In this document: piece by piece, positions 32,415 to 34,586 of the stretch
How positions within the stretch are numbered: position 1 is the first letter of the stretch
Layout: each line of letters starts with the position of its first letter
Program-made: the position numbers and the translations under genes
Notes under the pieces: generated by a model
Told to the model about the DNA's origin: nothing
The model's database searches: none
Seen by the model: the letters and a program-made list of their open reading frames with translations, nothing else
Origin: Bacteroidales bacterium
GTDB taxonomy: Bacteria; Bacteroidota; Bacteroidia; Bacteroidales; Muribaculaceae
Direction of reading: 5' to 3'
Assembly: GCA_021205635.1 (NCBI GenBank)
Contig: JAJPXC010000166.1
Span: 1-34,586, forward strand
Length of the DNA stretch: 34,586 nucleotides

Positions 32415-34577
32415 ATGCATATACCCATGAGAAAAACAGTTGTCACATTGGCCATTGGCTCGGCGCTTTTGGCCGCAATTCCTGTAGCGATGGCACAAAA
32501 TCCGCTCACACAGCCGTTTACGGCGCAATTCGAGATCCCGCCTTTCGAGCAAATCAAGGTATCCGACTATATCCCCGCGCTTGAGCAGGCAATCGCCTCC
32601 CAGCAAGCCGCGATCCAGAAAATTGTCGCCAATACTGAGGAGCCGACGTTTGATAACACCATCCTCGCTTTGGAGCAGTCGGGCGACCCCGTGACCTCCG
32701 TGGCCTTGATCTTCAACTCCATAGAGGAGGCATGCTCCACTCCCGACATCGTGGAGGTAGCTGAGAAGTTCAACCCCATGCTCGCCCAGAACAGCGACGA
32801 AATCATGATGAACGATGCCCTGTTCCAGCGCGTGAAAAAGCTTTACGACAACCGCGACAAGGCCGGCTATGACACTCCCCGCATGCGTGCCGTGGAGCAG
32901 CTTTACAAAGATTTCAAGCGCAACGGCGCCCTCCTCAACGACACCGACAAGGCCCAGCTGAAGGAGATTAACACCCGGTTGACCGACCTCTACTTCAAGT
33001 TTAACAAAAACTTGCTGAACGCCACCAACTCCTTCGCGATCGTCGTTGACGATCCCGCTCGTCTTGAAGGAATCCCCGCTCCCACCGTAGCCGCTGCCGC
33101 TGAGGAGGCCTCGAGCCGCGGCATGGATGGCAAATGGGTGTTTACCTTGCACGCTCCAAGCCGCTTGGCAGTGTTGAGCTACGCCGCCGACCGCGACCTG
33201 CGCCGTCAGATGTACGAGGGCTACACTACCAACGCTACCTCGGGTGAAAACGACAACCGTCCCATTATCAACGAGATCGTGAAAACCCGCGCCCAGAAAG
33301 CCAAACTGCTTGGTTACCCCGATTTCGCCTCTTACCAAACCGAGAACGTGATGGCCAAAACCCCGGAGGCCGCTCGCGAGTTGCTGATGGAGATCTGGCG
33401 CCCCGCCGTGGCAAAGGCCCAGGAGGAGGTGGCCGAGATGCAAGCACTGGTCGACAAGGAAGGCCTCGGTTTCACAATCGAGCCTTGGGACTACTATTAC
33501 TACATGGAGATCCTCCGTCGCAAGAAATATAACATCGACCCCGACCTGGCCAGCCAGTACTTCTCGGTTGACAACGTGCGCAACGGTATCTTCGAGATGG
33601 CCAACCGCCTCTATGGTGTTACCTTCACCCCGCTGCCCGACGCTCCCAAGTACCACCCCGACGTCAACGTCTACGAGGTGAAGGACGCCGACGGCAACCA
33701 CGTGGCCGTGTTCATGACCGACTATTTCACCCGTCCCTCCAAGCGTCAAGGCGCGTGGATGTACGTGTTCAAAAACTCTTGGGAGGACCCCGGACAAGCA
33801 GCTGAGCGACCCATCGTGTACAACGTGTGCAACTTCCCCAAACCCACGGCCGACACCCCATCGCTCCTTTCCATCGACGACGTGGAGACGATGTTCCACG
33901 AGTTTGGCCACGGCCTCCACGGCATGTTGACCCGCGCAAAGCTGCGTTCTCAATCAGGCACCAACGTCGACCGCGACTTCGTGGAGCTCCCCTCGCAGAT
34001 CCACGAGCACTGGGCACTCCAGCCTGAGCTGCTCAAGGATTACGCCTTCCATTACAAGACCGGCGAACCCATCCCCGCCGACCTCGTGGCCAAGCTCCAA
34101 GCCGCCTCGACCCACAATCAGGGCTTCCGCACAACCGAGCTCGTGGGTGCAGCTCTGCTCGATCTTGAATGGGGCGCATTGAACCCTGAGGGGGATATTA
34201 ACGTTGAAGATTTTGAGGCCAATGTGGCCGCCAAGCTCGGTATGCCTAAAGAGATTACAGATCGTTACCGCTCGCCCTACTTCAAGCACATCTTCGGTAG
34301 TGACGAGTATTCGTCGGGTTACTACACCTACCTGTGGGCTGAGGTGCTCGACACCGATGGCTTCGAGCTCTTTAGCGAAAAGGGCATCTTCGACCCCGCC
34401 ACCGCAAAGTCGTTCCGCGAGAACGTCCTGGAGATGGGAGGCAGCGAGGATCCCATGACCCTCTACGTGAAATTCCGCGGGCAGAAGCCCTCACCCGAGG
34501 CCCTGCTGCGCAACCGCGGCCTTCTCACCCCTGCAGCTCCCCATCCCGGCGAGCTCCCCACCGCCCCCGGGAAATAA
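32415..34577 (+). CDS. M3 family zinc peptidase, peptidyl-dipeptidase Dcp-like, exported
   Basis: This 720-residue metallopeptidase of the thimet oligopeptidase family (M3) removes dipeptides from the C-terminus of peptides (Dcp type) or cleaves short oligopeptides. The zinc motif HEFGH is at residues 495-499 in ETMFHEFGHGLHGML, and the third ligand lies in FVELPSQIHEHWA about 25 residues later. The N-terminus carries a signal peptide (MRKTVVTLAIGSALLAAIPVAMAQ, preceded by MHIP if the first ATG is used), so it acts outside the cytoplasm. Starts at 32415 and 32427 are both possible; the signal peptide fits 32427 slightly better, while 32415 follows the preferred A-rich context. Complementary to the exported DPP III at 7636-9609: one takes dipeptides from each end. 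An ATG at 34582, at the window's edge, may start the next gene. Confidence 0.93.
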   Translation: MHIPMRKTVVTLAIGSALLAAIPVAMAQNPLTQPFTAQFEIPPFEQIKVSDYIPALEQAIASQQAAIQKIVANTEEPTFDNTILALEQSGDPVTSVALIFNSIEEACSTPDIVEVAEKFNPMLAQNSDEIMMNDALFQRVKKLYDNRDKAGYDTPRMRAVEQLYKDFKRNGALLNDTDKAQLKEINTRLTDLYFKFNKNLLNATNSFAIVVDDPARLEGIPAPTVAAAAEEASSRGMDGKWVFTLHAPSRLAVLSYAADRDLRRQMYEGYTTNATSGENDNRPIINEIVKTRAQKAKLLGYPDFASYQTENVMAKTPEAARELLMEIWRPAVAKAQEEVAEMQALVDKEGLGFTIEPWDYYYYMEILRRKKYNIDPDLASQYFSVDNVRNGIFEMANRLYGVTFTPLPDAPKYHPDVNVYEVKDADGNHVAVFMTDYFTRPSKRQGAWMYVFKNSWEDPGQAAERPIVYNVCNFPKPTADTPSLLSIDDVETMFHEFGHGLHGMLTRAKLRSQSGTNVDRDFVELPSQIHEHWALQPELLKDYAFHYKTGEPIPADLVAKLQAASTHNQGFRTTELVGAALLDLEWGALNPEGDINVEDFEANVAAKLGMPKEITDRYRSPYFKHIFGSDEYSSGYYTYLWAEVLDTDGFELFSEKGIFDPATAKSFRENVLEMGGSEDPMTLYVKFRGQKPSPEALLRNRGLLTPAAPHPGELPTAPGK

Positions 34578-34586
34578 CCCCATGAC

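Noticed and set aside
32322..33953. A 543-codon open frame on the minus strand opposite the M3 peptidase
   Set aside because: It is the antisense shadow of a clear GC-rich gene; the translation is Val/His/Gly/Leu-rich with no domain, and the plus-strand frame has full M3 motifs.
34582..34586. Start of another gene at the right edge
   Set aside because: Only an ATG and two bases are present, too little to support a feature.

Overview
The window looks like chromosomal DNA from a fairly GC-rich member of the Bacteroidales, most likely Muribaculaceae-like. This is inferred from gene content and style: a TamL-type lipoprotein Omp85, a dipeptidyl peptidase III with the HECLGH zinc motif known from Bacteroides, an HU protein, two PorT-like beta-barrels, and a C-terminal surface-protein module. 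Promoters of the Bacteroidota type (TTG, about 20 bp, TAnnTTTG) can be read in front of several genes, and Shine-Dalgarno sequences are mostly absent. I see no rRNA, tRNA, CRISPR array, transposase, integrase or phage gene.

Layout. Positions 1-1461 hold the 3' part of an AT-rich surface protein whose beginning looks broken. It is followed by a terminator and a 31-bp-arm inverted repeat. Positions 1835-2344 encode a small exported LTxxQ protein. From 13405 down to 2571 runs a minus-strand block: dxr, rseP, an RlmI-like methyltransferase, DPP III, mlaE-mlaF, tamL, a four-helix-bundle (S23) protein and a phosphoglycolate phosphatase. Much of this block serves the envelope (isoprenoid precursor, envelope stress protease, lipid ABC transporter, outer-membrane assembly). 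Positions 13644-15518 encode a biotin-dependent carboxyltransferase. From 24974 down to 15670 is a second minus-strand block: an NSS transporter, ruvX, def, ettA, a YitT protein, two beta-barrels and a Pif1-like helicase. An unannotated small ORF lies at 25186-25350, then HU and dnaB on the minus strand. From 27582 onward genes are on the plus strand: sodB, rmuC, two overlapping rhomboid proteases, an EEP-family hydrolase and an M3 metallopeptidase.

The most unusual signal is not a gene. Seven of the looser junctions behind minus-strand genes carry a perfect or near-perfect tandem array of 7-, 8- or 9-bp units, usually with a different unit at each junction. Several arrays touch or contain the stop codon of the gene before them. 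One heptamer, GTTAATG, occurs at three places. Two of these face each other as an inverted pair around the S23-family gene, so transcripts could fold into a stem enclosing it, much like the intervening sequences in 23S rRNA where this protein family was first seen. Another heptamer array lies inside the rlmI-like gene, in frame, where gain or loss of one unit would shift the frame. I see no such array among the plus-strand genes.

Gene functions rest on motifs read directly from the translations. Statements on operons, repeat function and taxonomy are inference.
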